A DNA stretch of 64,000 nucleotides from VRUE01 sp963720805. GTDB taxonomy: Bacteria > Actinomycetota > Thermoleophilia > Solirubrobacterales > 70-9. The position numbers and the translations under genes were made by a program. Each line of letters starts with the position of its first letter. Positions within the stretch are counted from its first letter, which is position 1. Shown here piece after piece: positions 25,081-34,527 of the stretch. The notes beneath the pieces are model-generated. The model saw nothing but the letters and a program-made list of their open reading frames with translations. It did no database searches and was not told the DNA's origin. The stretch is from assembly GCA_963720805.1 (NCBI GenBank), contig CAVRGT010000007.1:1-64000 (forward strand), in the 5' to 3' direction.

Positions 25081-28000
25081 TCACTCAGTCGAGATGCTCG
25101 GGTCTGCCTGAACCTTGTGGGGGACGACCATCATGAAGTTGCCAGTGGCATCGGCCGCGAGGCTGAGTACCCGGTCTGCCTCGTCGTCTTGACCGGTGGC
25201 CCGCAGTTCGGTTGCGTAAGCACCCAAGAGGTCATCGATGTCGAGTAGGCCCTCAGCATCCAGGTCTTTGAGCTCCACCTTGGCGCCCTCGCCGAGCCGC
25301 CGCTTGATTGCGTCGTCGTCGATGCCGAAGGCGTTGTGGCGGACGTAGACGCGGCCGCCGGTCATGCCGGCGCAGGCCCAGGGGCCGAGGTCACCGAGGA
25401 CGATCGCGCGGCCTGAGGTCATGTACTCGAAGGCAAACCCCTTGGCGTTGGCGCGGTCGACGATGCAGCCGCGGCTGTCGTCAATTGCCTCCTCCGGTTC
25501 GCCTGCCAGCACCACGTCGGCGCCGGAGAGGCGGATGCAGAAGCGCGAGTCGGCCGAGCCCTGGACGAAGAGGCGGCCGCGCTGAGCGCCGTAGGCGAAG
25601 GACTTGCCGACCGAGCCGTTGACCCGCTGGCCCTTGGCACCCTTGCCCTTCAGCACGGCGATCGAGCCGCCCAGCATCGTCTTGCCGACACCGTCCTGGG
25701 CGCCCCCCTCGATCCGGATCGCGACGCCGTAGGAGTTGAAAGCGCCGAGGCCCTGGCCGGCGACCGAGCCGCCGTTGAACTCGAGACTGGCGAGCACGTC
25801 GTCGTTTGACTCCGGACCGTCGTCGAAGATCCGCGAACGCGCGATCGCGCCGGAGAGCTCGGAGCCGAGCACGCGGTCGTTGGCGTCGGTGGCGCGGGGG
25901 AACTCGTTGTGGATCGTGCGGCCGGAGCAGATGTCACCGGCGAGGCCGGCGATCTGGGTCGAGGCCTGCTTGGCCTCCATCCGGATCGGCCGGGCGACGA
26001 CCATGCCCGCCTCGGCGCGCTGATCTTCGCCCTCTGCCACCGGCAGGTCGATCGGCTCGAGGTCGAGGAACTCCTCCAGCGGCGTGATCAGCGGCGCCAG
26101 GTCGACCGTGTCGTGGTGGGCAACCTGCTCGAGCAGGTCGTAGCGGCCGACCAGGTCCTGGGCGCGCTCGTAACCGAGCGAGGCGACGACCTGCTTGACC
26201 TCCTCGCCCATCGCCTGGAAGAAGCGGGCGCAGCTCTCGGCGGCCGTGTCGATCTCCTGCGGCGTGAACTTCTTCAGGCCGTGCTCCTGGGCCTGCTCGA
26301 CCGTCTCGATCTGGGTCGCAATGCCGACGTGACAGGTGTCGAGCTGGCAGCCGCGGCAGATCGTGCAGCCGAGGCTGACCATCGCCAGGGTGCCGAAGCC
26401 GACCCGGTTAGCGCCGAGGCAGTGCAGCTTGACGATGTCGTGGCCGTGGCGGTAACCGCCGTCGGCCCAGATCTCGACCCGGTTGCGCAGCCCGGCCTCC
26501 ATCAGCGCCCGGTGCACGGCGCGGGTGCCGATGTCCGAGGGCAGGCCGACGTGGCGCAATGCGTGCTGGCGGGCGGCGCCGGTGCCGCCCTCGAAGCCCG
26601 AGAGGGTGATGATGTCCGCCCCCGCCTTGGCGATGCCGAGGCCGATCGTGCCGATGTTCGGCACCACCGGCACCTTGACCGAGACGCGCACGTCGGGGTT
26701 GACCGTCTTCAACTCGTCGATCAGCTCGGCGAGGTCCTCGATCGAGTAGAGATCGTGGTTGTTGGAGGGCGAGATCAGGTCGGTGCCCGGCGCGGCGTTA
26801 CGGGCGGCGGCGACCTTCTCGGAGACCTTCTTGCCGGGCAGGTGGCCGCCCTCGCCGGGCTTGGCGCCCTGGCCGATCTTGATCTCGGCCAGGTAGGAGG
26901 AGTTGAGCATCTCCGCCGAGACGCCGAAGCGCCCCGAGGCGACCTGCTGGCCGCGCCACTTGCGGTAGTGCCCGTACATGTCGCGGATCTCGCCACCCTC
27001 GCCGTTGACGCAGAGCACGTTGATCGACTTCGCCGCCTCGGCGTAGGCGCGGAAGGCGGGCTCGGACTGCGAGCCGAAGCTCATCGAGGAGATCACCACC
27101 GGGTAGTCGTGGTGGCCGATCCCGGCGTCGACGTTTGCCGGGTCGACCGGATCACGATCGCCCTTGAGACCCATGATGTGGCGCATCGAGATCGGGCTCT
27201 GCTGCTCGAGGTCGCGGACCTTCTGCGAGTAATCCTCGTAGGAGCCGGTGCCGTTCGCGGTCGCGATCGCCGCCTTGTAGACCTTGGGGTAGAAGCGGAA
27301 CGTCTTCGCCGGTTTCGCGTCTTCGTCGCCGGCGAGCACGCGGGCGCGCTCGTTGGTGTCCTCGTCGAGGTCGGTGAAGCCGAAACCGGCGCGATCGGAG
27401 GCGGCAAAGGCCTCGGTCATGAAGATCTCGGTCAGCTCGGGCTTGATCCCGATCGAGGAGAACTGGCGGGCGTAGCCGCGCACCTCGTGGATGCCGATCG
27501 TCGAGATCACTTTCTCCATGCCCTTGTTGAGCGCGTCGCAGAGGTTGGAGACGTCTGACTCGTAATCCTCGACGCAGACCACTTCGACCATCGTGTAGGG
27601 ACAGACGCCGTTGGCGCCGAGGCCAAGGGCCAGCATCGTGTCGTGGACGTTGCGGATCGCCGCCGAGCGCAGCACCAGGCCGCAGCGGCGCCGCAGGTTC
27701 TCCTCGCCCGGCTCGACCTTGAAGCCCTTCAGCGCCTGGTCGACGGCGGAGGTGGCGAGGTGCGGGTCGAGGTAGCGACGGTCGGCGTCATAGACGGTGC
27801 GGTCGGTGAGCACGAGCAGCTCGGCGCCGTCGCGGACTTTCTTCACCGCTTCCTGCTTGATCCGCTCGATCGCGCCGCGGGTCGTCTCGGACTCCAGCAG
27901 CGAGATGTCGACCACGTCGGCGCGGCCGCGGAACTCCTCCCAGAGGTCCTCGAGCAGGTAGGTGCGGTGCTTGCGGGCGATCGCCCGGTAGGTCTTGTCG

Positions 28001-29720
28001 GAGAGCGGCGCCAGGCCGTGGTGGCCGCCGAGGATCACCGGGAAGGCGGTCTCGATCGTGCCGGTGTCCTCGCCGGCGGCATCGATCGAGGGGCGGCGGC
28101 CGAAGATCGTGCGGGTGGAGAAGTGCTCCATCTCGCGTTCGCGGTCGATCGCCGGGTTGGTGACGACGGCGACCGTCTCCTTGAAGTAGTCGGCGAGGTT
28201 CTGGCGCTCCGGTGAGAGCGCCGCCAGCGGCCCGTCGTAGCCCAGCGAGCCGACCGGCTCGGCCGTTGGAGGCCATCTGCTGGACCAGTTTGACGTCGTC
28301 GCGCTGCCAGCCGAAGCCGGCGAGGACGCGGTCGCTCACCTTGACCGGCTCCTCGGGGCCGGCGTCGGAGTAGCCCGGCACCTCCTCGCCCTCGAGCGGC
28401 CCGCCGGTCTCCAGGGCGCGGTCATAGGCGGCCGCGTCATCGGCGCCGTTACGGCGCAGCCAGCTCTCGCGGACGATGCGCAGCATCGCGTCGTGGGCGT
28501 GCAGGGTCGAGCGCTTGTGCTCGCGGTCGATCATCACCAGCGCCTTCTCGCCGGGGGCGAGCGGCTTGGGCTCGGAGACCATCGCGTTGACCGGGACGAC
28601 GCCCGGCTCGGAGCTGAAGACGTAGTCGTCGGTGGTCTCGACCTGCCAGAGCGGCCGCAGGCCGAGCGCGTCGGAGGAGAAGACGCATTCGCCGGAGTGG
28701 CGGGCAATCAGCGCAACCGGGCCCTGCGCGAACGGGCCCATCGCCTGGTGCAGGTACATGTAGAAGCGGTGCAGCTCGTCCGGCATGCGGCGGATCTCTT
28801 CGACGATCGGCGGCACCACCATCTCCATCGCCTCGGCGAGGCTGAGCCCGTCGCGGCTGACCAGGGTGTCGATCGTGCGGTTGAGGTCCTGGGAGTCCGA
28901 GCCGCCCGGCTGGATCGGCACGCCGAGCATTTTCGCCTCCTGGCGCAGCTGGGCGATCGTGTTGATCTCGCCGTTGTGGCCGAGCACCGAGAAGGGCTGG
29001 ACGCGCTTGAAGGAGGGCCAGGTGTTGGTCGAGTAGCGGTTGTGGCCGAAGCTGCCGATCGTCTCGAAGCGCTCGTCGCGCAGGTCGGGGTAGTACTCGC
29101 CGAGGATCTTCGGCGCGCCCATCACCTTGTAGACGCAGGTGGTGGCCGAGAAGGAGGGGACGTGGACGTCGAGGCGCTGCTCGAGCTCGATCAGCAGGTC
29201 GAAGAGGACGCGGTCGCGGCGCGAGGCGTCGGCGACGAGGCCGGCGAGCTGCCAGAAGTGCGGCTCCTCCTCGCGCGCGGTCGGGCCCAGCGCGGGCGAG
29301 TCGACGACGCCGATCCGCTCGGCGAGGATGCGGAAGCCGCCCTGGCCGAGCAGCTCACGGGCGTCGTGCTGGATCCGCTCGAGGTCCTGCGAGCGCTCGA
29401 CGAAGATGTGGGCGACGGCGAAGGCGTCGTCGAGGGTCAGCGAGGGGTCGTGGCCGCCGGAGCGGACCTCCTCGGCCCAGATCTTGCGCGGCAGGTCGAG
29501 CAGCAGCCCGCAGCCATCGCCCTCGCCGTCGACGTTGCCGGCGCGGTGGAGCATCTTCTGCAGGGCCGGGATCGCCAACTCGATTGGCGCGTGGCTGGGC
29601 GTCGCGTCCTTGCGGACGGAGGCGTAGATCGCACAGGCATCCTTGTCCTCGACGCTGGGCGGCGAGACAAGCGGCCTATAGGCACGCTCTGGCGAGTAGC
29701 GGACTGGGACGAGCAGACAA
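25081..29720 (-). CDS. gltB: Glutamate synthase large subunit, one clear frameshift
   Basis: The domains in order are a class II glutamine amidotransferase (nucleophile Cys in EDKDACAIYA; GHNRYSTNTWP, VLGHNGEIN), the central domain (MEHFSTRTIFGRRPS), the FMN/2-oxoglutarate domain (GGTGAARQHAL, GADIITLSG) with 3Fe-4S cysteines in LGCTICRGCQLDTC, and a GXGXG C-terminal domain. It makes two glutamates from glutamine and 2-oxoglutarate. The frame breaks at about 28262-28268, between QQMASN and AEPVGSLGYDG. Start: TTG 29720 has GGGAGGT 4 nt upstream and a TATAAT promoter, but needs a second indel near 29680; the open frame itself extends to 29833. No gltD lies in the window. Confidence 0.88.
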
Positions 29721-29782
29721 GCTGACCTCCCGGGTTCCGCGCCTTCTTCGAGCGGGCGCGCGACGGGTTGACGGGTCCGAGA

Positions 29783-29788
29783 ATTATA
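29783..29788 (-). promoter_or_regulatory. Consensus -10 box of gltB
   Basis: TATAAT on the minus strand, the best -10 in the window, about 60 nt before the proposed TTG start. It lies inside the 5' extension of the open frame, so translation from 29833 is unlikely. No good -35 at 17 nt was seen. Confidence 0.5.
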
Positions 29789-29860
29789 GGGGCGCCAGGA
29801 GCCCCGTCGCGACAAATCGGCGTTTCGCCGCAAATAGCGCCAAAAACCATCCCCTGGCCC

Positions 29861-29911
29861 CGAACTGCATCAACTTGTCTTTCCAGCAGGCGGAGAAGTT
29901 GATGCAGTTCG
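29861..29911. terminator. Hairpin with 16-bp arms downstream of the cupin gene
   Basis: CGAACTGCATCAACTT (29861-29876) and its exact complement (29896-29911) form a stem that ends one base before the cupin stop codon (29912-29914). Likely terminator for the minus-strand propeller-cupin pair, just upstream of gltB. Confidence 0.6.
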
Positions 29912-30286
29912 CTAGGCCCAGCCGGCGGGCTCGAAGCCGCCCTCGGGCTGGACGCCGATCAGCAGCGCCGTGACCGGGGCCTCGGAGCGGTTGAGGATCG
30001 TGCGGGTGGCCGGTGGCTCGACCGAGGCGAAGGTGCCGGCGGGCGCCGGGTGATCCTCGCCCTCGATCCGCAGCACTGCTTCGCCCTCGAGAATCGCGTA
30101 GAGCTCGACCTGACCGCTCTCTGCCTCGTCGTGCTCGGGTATCTGCCCACCCGGGTCGATTTCGACCAGGTTGAAGCCGAAGGCTGAGGTGCCGAGCGCC
30201 TTGCGCGCCAGCCGCCAGGTCGAGTCACCCGAACCCTCCATCGACTCGAACTCGTCGCGATGCTTGATCGTGAAGCCGCCGGCCAT
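29912..30286 (-). CDS. Cupin-domain protein
   Basis: The 124-residue single-domain cupin has VEIDPGGQIPEHDEAESGQVE, which holds the metal-ligand cluster of motif 1 (H, E/D). AILEGEAVLRIEGE and PAPAGTFASVEP follow, with motif 2 around the turn before TRTILNRSEAP. Small cupins of this type can be dioxygenases, isomerases or regulators; no substrate is evident. Its ATG shares one base with the stop of the upstream propeller protein (TGATG), so the two are translationally coupled. Confidence 0.82.
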   Translation of the reverse strand: MAGGFTIKHRDEFESMEGSGDSTWRLARKALGTSAFGFNLVEIDPGGQIPEHDEAESGQVELYAILEGEAVLRIEGEDHPAPAGTFASVEPPATRTILNRSEAPVTALLIGVQPEGGFEPAGWA

Positions 30287-31341
30287 CAGCGGCTCCAGTC
30301 GGGTTCCGAAGCGTTCTTGGCGAGCACCTTGGGCTTGCCGCCCTTGTAGGGAATGCTGACCACCTTGTGGCCGGGGCCCGGTTCGAAGCCACCCAGGCTG
30401 CCGAGCACGAGCTTGCCGTCGCTGGAGAGCGCGGTGCCGACGAAGCCGACCTCGCGTTCCTTGGTCAACGCCCGTTCGGAGCCGGTCCTCGGGTTGACGG
30501 TAACCGCGTAGGTCGTGTCCTGACCGCCGAACTCGGCGAGCAGTTGCTTACCGCCGGCCGACCAGGCGGTGGGATCCAGGCCCGAGAGCAGCGGACCGAC
30601 CTTGGTGTGGGTCAGCCGCTTGACCGCCTTGCCGTTCGGCTTCATCAGGAAGAGGTCGTTCTTGGGCCCGTACTTGCGGCTCTTTTCGCCGAGGTGCTTG
30701 ACGAAGACGATCTTTTCGTTCGGACCCCAGAGCGGATCGAGGGAGCGGTGGTCGGTGGTCAGCTGCTGCGGCTCTTCCGCAGCCACGCTGACGGCTCCGG
30801 GGGGAAGGACGTCGATCCGGTAGACGTCACTGCGAGGCGGGAAGTTTTCGTTCGGCGCTTTGGCGTAGACCAGCTGCGCGCTGCCTCCGGGGGCAAAGCT
30901 GACTCCGGAGAAGTACCCCTGGTCGATCGTGTGCTGCGCCCCGCCGGCGAGATCAACTGTGACGAGCCGCTGCTTGCCGTTCTCGGGGCCGCGCAGAACC
31001 GCGATCGTGCTCGAGTCAGATGACCAGGCGAAGACAAACGGGTCCTGCCAGTTGCTCATCAGCTTCTTCGGGGCGCCGCCCGCCGCGGGAGCGACCATCA
31101 GGTCAGCCGGCTGATTGCCCTTGCCCAGGCGGTAGAAGACGATCGTCTGCCCGTCAGGCGATACCCGCGGATTCGACCCAAGGCCGACCTTGCGCGCCCC
31201 CGAGCCGTTGTCGTTGGCGACATATACGGTCGGGTTGAAGGGGTTGCGGGTGAAGACGAGCGTCGCCTGCGAGCTCGCCGGGACGACAAGGCACCCCACC
31301 AAGACGGCGAGCACCGCGATGCGCTGAAGGCTTCGCCTCAC
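30286..31341 (-). CDS. Secreted TolB/PD40-like beta-propeller protein
   Basis: From GTG 31341 the product is 351 residues, with a signal peptide (MRRSLQRIAVLAVLVGCLVV, ending SSQA) followed by repeated PD40-type blades (NPRVSPDGQTIVFYRLG, FAWSSDSSTIAVLRG, GTALSSDGKLVLGSLGG). TAGGAT (31349-31354) is 7 nt before this GTG, so the start is set here rather than at ATG 31398. No catalytic domain is present. Such propellers usually mediate envelope protein contacts. Coupled to the cupin gene downstream. Confidence 0.8.
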   Translation of the reverse strand: MRRSLQRIAVLAVLVGCLVVPASSQATLVFTRNPFNPTVYVANDNGSGARKVGLGSNPRVSPDGQTIVFYRLGKGNQPADLMVAPAAGGAPKKLMSNWQDPFVFAWSSDSSTIAVLRGPENGKQRLVTVDLAGGAQHTIDQGYFSGVSFAPGGSAQLVYAKAPNENFPPRSDVYRIDVLPPGAVSVAAEEPQQLTTDHRSLDPLWGPNEKIVFVKHLGEKSRKYGPKNDLFLMKPNGKAVKRLTHTKVGPLLSGLDPTAWSAGGKQLLAEFGGQDTTYAVTVNPRTGSERALTKEREVGFVGTALSSDGKLVLGSLGGFEPGPGHKVVSIPYKGGKPKVLAKNASEPDWSR

Positions 31342-31429
31342 ACCCGAGATCCTAGAGACTCGGCCCGCGGCTTTCGATCGATCGATTGACCCACGCATGC
31401 GGTGGTGAATCGATCAAACGCCGCGGCGA

Positions 31430-32311
31430 CTAGAGCTCGGGCACGTCAGCCCCGTGGGGGCTGAAGGGGAGGCGGCGGACCTCGGCCCAGTCGGCGCAGC
31501 GCTGCTCGAGGGCCTCGGCGACGTGGCCGGCCTCCTGCCAGGTGGTCCAGACGAGGACGGTGGGGCCGGCGCCGGAGATCGTCGCGCCGAGGGCGCCCAG
31601 CTCGACGGCGCTGTCGACCAGGTCCATCGAGCGGGGGTAGAGCTCGCGGCGGCGCGGCTGGTGGATGCGATCGACAAGGCCGGCGGTGACCAAGTCGAGG
31701 TCGGCCGTTTGCAGACCGAGGACGAGGCGCGAGGCGGCGGAGACGTTGGCGACCGCGCCGGCGAGGGGAACTTCGACGGGGATCGCCTGGCGGGCGCGTT
31801 CGGTCGAGACCTCCTCGGCCGGGATCACGGCGATCCCCTCGAGGCCGCTCGGCGGGTCGAAGCGGACCGCGCTCGGCTCCTCGTCCTCCCCCGCGCCGCA
31901 GATCACGAAGCCGCCGTAGATCGCCGCGGCGACGTTGTCGGGGTGGCCCTCCAGCTCGGTCGCCTTGACCAGCATCTCCTCCTTGCTCAACGCCAGCTCG
32001 AAGAGGTGATCGGCGGCAAAGAGGCCGGCGACGATCGCCGCGGCGCTCGAGCCCAGCCCCCGCGCCAGCGGGATCTCGCTCTTCAGCCGGAAGGCGATTC
32101 CATCGGCGGAGTGCAGGGTCTCGAAGGCGCGCACGATCAGGTTGTCGCGGCCGGTCGAGACCTCAAGCCCACCTGGGTCGAGCGAGAACTCACCCGTCTC
32201 CTCGACCTCCAGCTCGAGAAAGAGTGAGACCGCCGCGGCCAGAACGTCGTACCCGGGCCCGAGGTTGGCCGACGAGGCAGGGACGCGGACCAGCCGGCGC
32301 CGGACGGTCAT
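31430..32311 (-). CDS. thrB: Homoserine kinase
   Basis: The 293-residue GHMP kinase has RVPASSANLGPGYD (N-terminal substrate motif), the phosphate-binding IPLARGLGSSAAAI, EGHPDNVAAAIYGG and the C-terminal GAGPTVLVW. It phosphorylates homoserine with ATP on the way to threonine. The start at 32311 was chosen because the family begins just before RVPASSANLG; its ATG overlaps the stop of the inserted ATPase gene by 4 bp. Last gene of the lysA-hom-thrC-thrB group on the minus strand. Confidence 0.93.
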   Translation of the reverse strand: MTVRRRLVRVPASSANLGPGYDVLAAAVSLFLELEVEETGEFSLDPGGLEVSTGRDNLIVRAFETLHSADGIAFRLKSEIPLARGLGSSAAAIVAGLFAADHLFELALSKEEMLVKATELEGHPDNVAAAIYGGFVICGAGEDEEPSAVRFDPPSGLEGIAVIPAEEVSTERARQAIPVEVPLAGAVANVSAASRLVLGLQTADLDLVTAGLVDRIHQPRRRELYPRSMDLVDSAVELGALGATISGAGPTVLVWTTWQEAGHVAEALEQRCADWAEVRRLPFSPHGADVPEL

Positions 32312-33438
32312 CGACGCCTGCCCTCGGAGCCAAACCCCAGACGAACAATCCACTCCGAGAGGAGCGGGTCGACCGCCTGCCATTCGCCTCCCAGACGTTG
32401 AAGGTGACCCATCCCCGCGAGTGTGTCACGTGCGTGCTGCGCCCCGCCCTTGGAGAGATTGAAGCGAACCAGCGTGCGCTCGTTGAACAGCGACTCATCG
32501 CCGAATGCGAATGCCGCCAAGACCGCCTGCTCGTTACGACTCAAACCATTCCAAGCCGCCTCCAGCGCCTCGCTGTGCTCAGCGAACACCGCCTCCAGCG
32601 TCGCCTGCCACAGCTCCGGCGTCGCCTCCCCTCCTCTCGGGGTCTGCTCCCAAAGGTGGTGAGAGAGGAGCATCGCCCGCTGCGGATGCCCTTTTGCGAC
32701 CTCAACCAGCGGGCCCAGAACCGGGTCGGCATTTCGGCCGTCCGCTTCGAAGCGCGAGCCAATGTATTCGATCAAATCGGAGTCGCGCAGCGGATTGAGG
32801 TGAAAGACGCGTGCCTGATCGAAAAACGGTCGCCCATGCTCTCCGAAAAGTTGCTGCATCAGGCTTGGATGCGAACCGGCAAAAACATAGGCAGCGGCGT
32901 CTCCATGGCGCTGGATGTGGCTGCGAAACAGGCCGTCGATACCACCACCCACGGCCAACAGCTCTTGGAACTCGTCAAATACGACGAGGGTTCTCGTGCC
33001 ATCGCGCTCAAACAGCGTTCGCGGTAGATCGAGGAGGCCGGCGAGAACGCGGCTGGCCTCCGCCCGCCGGCTGGCCTGGGCCTCTACGCGCACCGGGCCT
33101 GCGCCGAGGCTCAACTTAGGCCTGAGGGTCTCGATCGCTGAGACCGCGACGCGCCTCAGAGGTGAGCGCAGGCGACCGTATGCTTCTTCCATTCGCCTGG
33201 CCAAATCGGGCGCCGAGAGGGCACCGTAGAAGTCGACCTCGACGTAGTTCATGCCGGCCCGTTCGGCGTCCCTGCCGACACGGCGCAGCAGGCTTGTCTT
33301 CCCATAGCGCCGTGGGGCCGAAAGCCTGCTCGCGTGGCCGCCCTCTGCCAGCTCAAGAAGGCGCCGGGCCTCGTCCTCTCGATCGATCAGATCCTCCGGC
33401 TCAACCGGCCGGTTGAAGGTAAACGGATTAAGCTCCAT
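32308..33438 (-). CDS. Archaeal-type AAA ATPase (PF01637-like) inserted in the threonine operon
   Basis: The 376-residue product has Walker A APRRYGKTSLL, Walker B TLVVFDEFQELL and a sensor-like VFAGSHPSLM. FDQARVFHLNPL follows, then a C-terminal winged-helix-like region (LSRNEQAVLAAFAFGD, HARDTLAGMGHLQRLGG), as in the archaeal-ATPase/STAND-like group. Members are often linked to mobile or conflict systems; the target is unknown. The gene sits exactly between thrC and thrB, with its own promoter and palindrome in locally AT-rich DNA, and its stop overlaps the thrB start. Acquisition by transfer into the operon is inferred. Confidence 0.85.
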   Translation of the reverse strand: MELNPFTFNRPVEPEDLIDREDEARRLLELAEGGHASRLSAPRRYGKTSLLRRVGRDAERAGMNYVEVDFYGALSAPDLARRMEEAYGRLRSPLRRVAVSAIETLRPKLSLGAGPVRVEAQASRRAEASRVLAGLLDLPRTLFERDGTRTLVVFDEFQELLAVGGGIDGLFRSHIQRHGDAAAYVFAGSHPSLMQQLFGEHGRPFFDQARVFHLNPLRDSDLIEYIGSRFEADGRNADPVLGPLVEVAKGHPQRAMLLSHHLWEQTPRGGEATPELWQATLEAVFAEHSEALEAAWNGLSRNEQAVLAAFAFGDESLFNERTLVRFNLSKGGAQHARDTLAGMGHLQRLGGEWQAVDPLLSEWIVRLGFGSEGRRR

Positions 33439-33444
33439 GGCCGC

Positions 33445-33463
33445 ACAATACCAATGGGTATTG
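33445..33463. promoter_or_regulatory. Promoter and palindromic operator of the AAA ATPase gene
   Basis: CAATACC (33446-33452) and GGTATTG (33457-33463) are perfect arms 4 nt apart. On the minus strand the TATTGT -10 (33445-33450) lies in this palindrome, 6 nt before the ATG. A bound repressor, perhaps the ATPase's own winged helix, would block the leaderless promoter. Confidence 0.6.
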
Positions 33464-33489
33464 GATTACATACTCATTAGAACTTATTT

Positions 33490-34527
33490 TCAGGCAAATA
33501 CCGCGCGCTCGACCGCGCTGAGGTCGTTCTCGCAGTTGATCACCGCGGGCGCTTTGGAGAGGGCCGTGTCGGGGTCCTTGAGGCCGTGGCCGGTGAGGAC
33601 GCAAACGACCGTCTCCGGCGGCGGCTCTCCCTCCACCGTGGGCAGGCCGTGGGCGAGCAGACCGGCGACCGACGCGGCCGAGGCAGGCTCGCAGAAGACG
33701 CCCTCGCCGGCGGCGAGCCAGCGGTAGGCATCGAGGATCTGCTCGTCGCTGACCGCGGCGACGCGGCCGCGCGAGCCGGTGAAGGCGGCCATCGCCTCCT
33801 CCCAGCGGGCCGGGTTGCCGATCCGGATCGCCGAGGCGACGGTCTCGGGGTTGGCGACCGGCTCACCGCGGACCAGCGGCGCGGCGCCCTCGGCCTGGAA
33901 GCCGTAGAGGATCGGGGCGGTGCCGGCCTCCTGGAAGCCGCGCCAGTAGGCGGTGACGTTGCCGGCGTTGCCGACCGGTATCGCCAGCGCCCCCGGCGCC
34001 TCGCCCAACTCCTCGATCACCTCGAAGGCGGCGGTCTTCTGGCCTTCGATCCGGTGTGGGTTGACCGAGTTGACCAGCTCGATCGGGTGCTTGTCGGCGA
34101 GCTCGCGGACGATCCGCAGGGCGTCGTCGAAGTTGCCCTGCAGGGCGACGACGCGGGCACCGTGCATCAGCGCCTGGGCGAGCTTGCCGATCGCGATCTT
34201 GCCCTCGGGCACGATCACCGCGCCGCGCATCCCCGCCCGCGCCGCGTAGGCGGCGGCGCTGGCGGCGGTGTTGCCGGTAGAGGCGCAGATCACTGCCTCC
34301 GCCCCGCGGCCCTTGGCCCGCGAGACGGCGACGGTCATGCCGCGGTCCTTGAAGCTGCCGGTTGGGTTGGCGCCCTCGAACTTGAGGTAGGCGCGAGCGC
34401 CGATCCGCTCGGAGAGCCGCGGCGCCTCAACCAGCGGGGTCGAGCCCTCGTTCAAGGTGACCACCGGGTCGCCGGGCTCCAACGAGAGGCGCTCCCTGTA
34501 GCGCTCGATCAGCGGCGCGGGGCTCAA
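33490..34527 (-). CDS. thrC: Threonine synthase
   Basis: The 345-residue PLP enzyme of fold type II carries the lysine in NPTGSFKDRGMTVA, the phosphate-binding loop in PVGNAGNVTAY, and STGNTAASAAAYAARAG. It converts O-phosphohomoserine to threonine. The start is TTG 34527, overlapping the hom stop (TTGA); the longer open frame to 34629 would lie inside hom. The spacing between its stop and the AAA ATPase start is 51 bp and AT rich. Confidence 0.93.
   Translation of the reverse strand: MSPAPLIERYRERLSLEPGDPVVTLNEGSTPLVEAPRLSERIGARAYLKFEGANPTGSFKDRGMTVAVSRAKGRGAEAVICASTGNTAASAAAYAARAGMRGAVIVPEGKIAIGKLAQALMHGARVVALQGNFDDALRIVRELADKHPIELVNSVNPHRIEGQKTAAFEVIEELGEAPGALAIPVGNAGNVTAYWRGFQEAGTAPILYGFQAEGAAPLVRGEPVANPETVASAIRIGNPARWEEAMAAFTGSRGRVAAVSDEQILDAYRWLAAGEGVFCEPASAASVAGLLAHGLPTVEGEPPPETVVCVLTGHGLKDPDTALSKAPAVINCENDLSAVERAVFA

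Noticed and set aside
25909..29725. Long plus-strand open frames opposite gltB (549 and 410 codons)
   Set aside because: Both are antisense shadows. The minus strand carries all glutamate synthase motifs.
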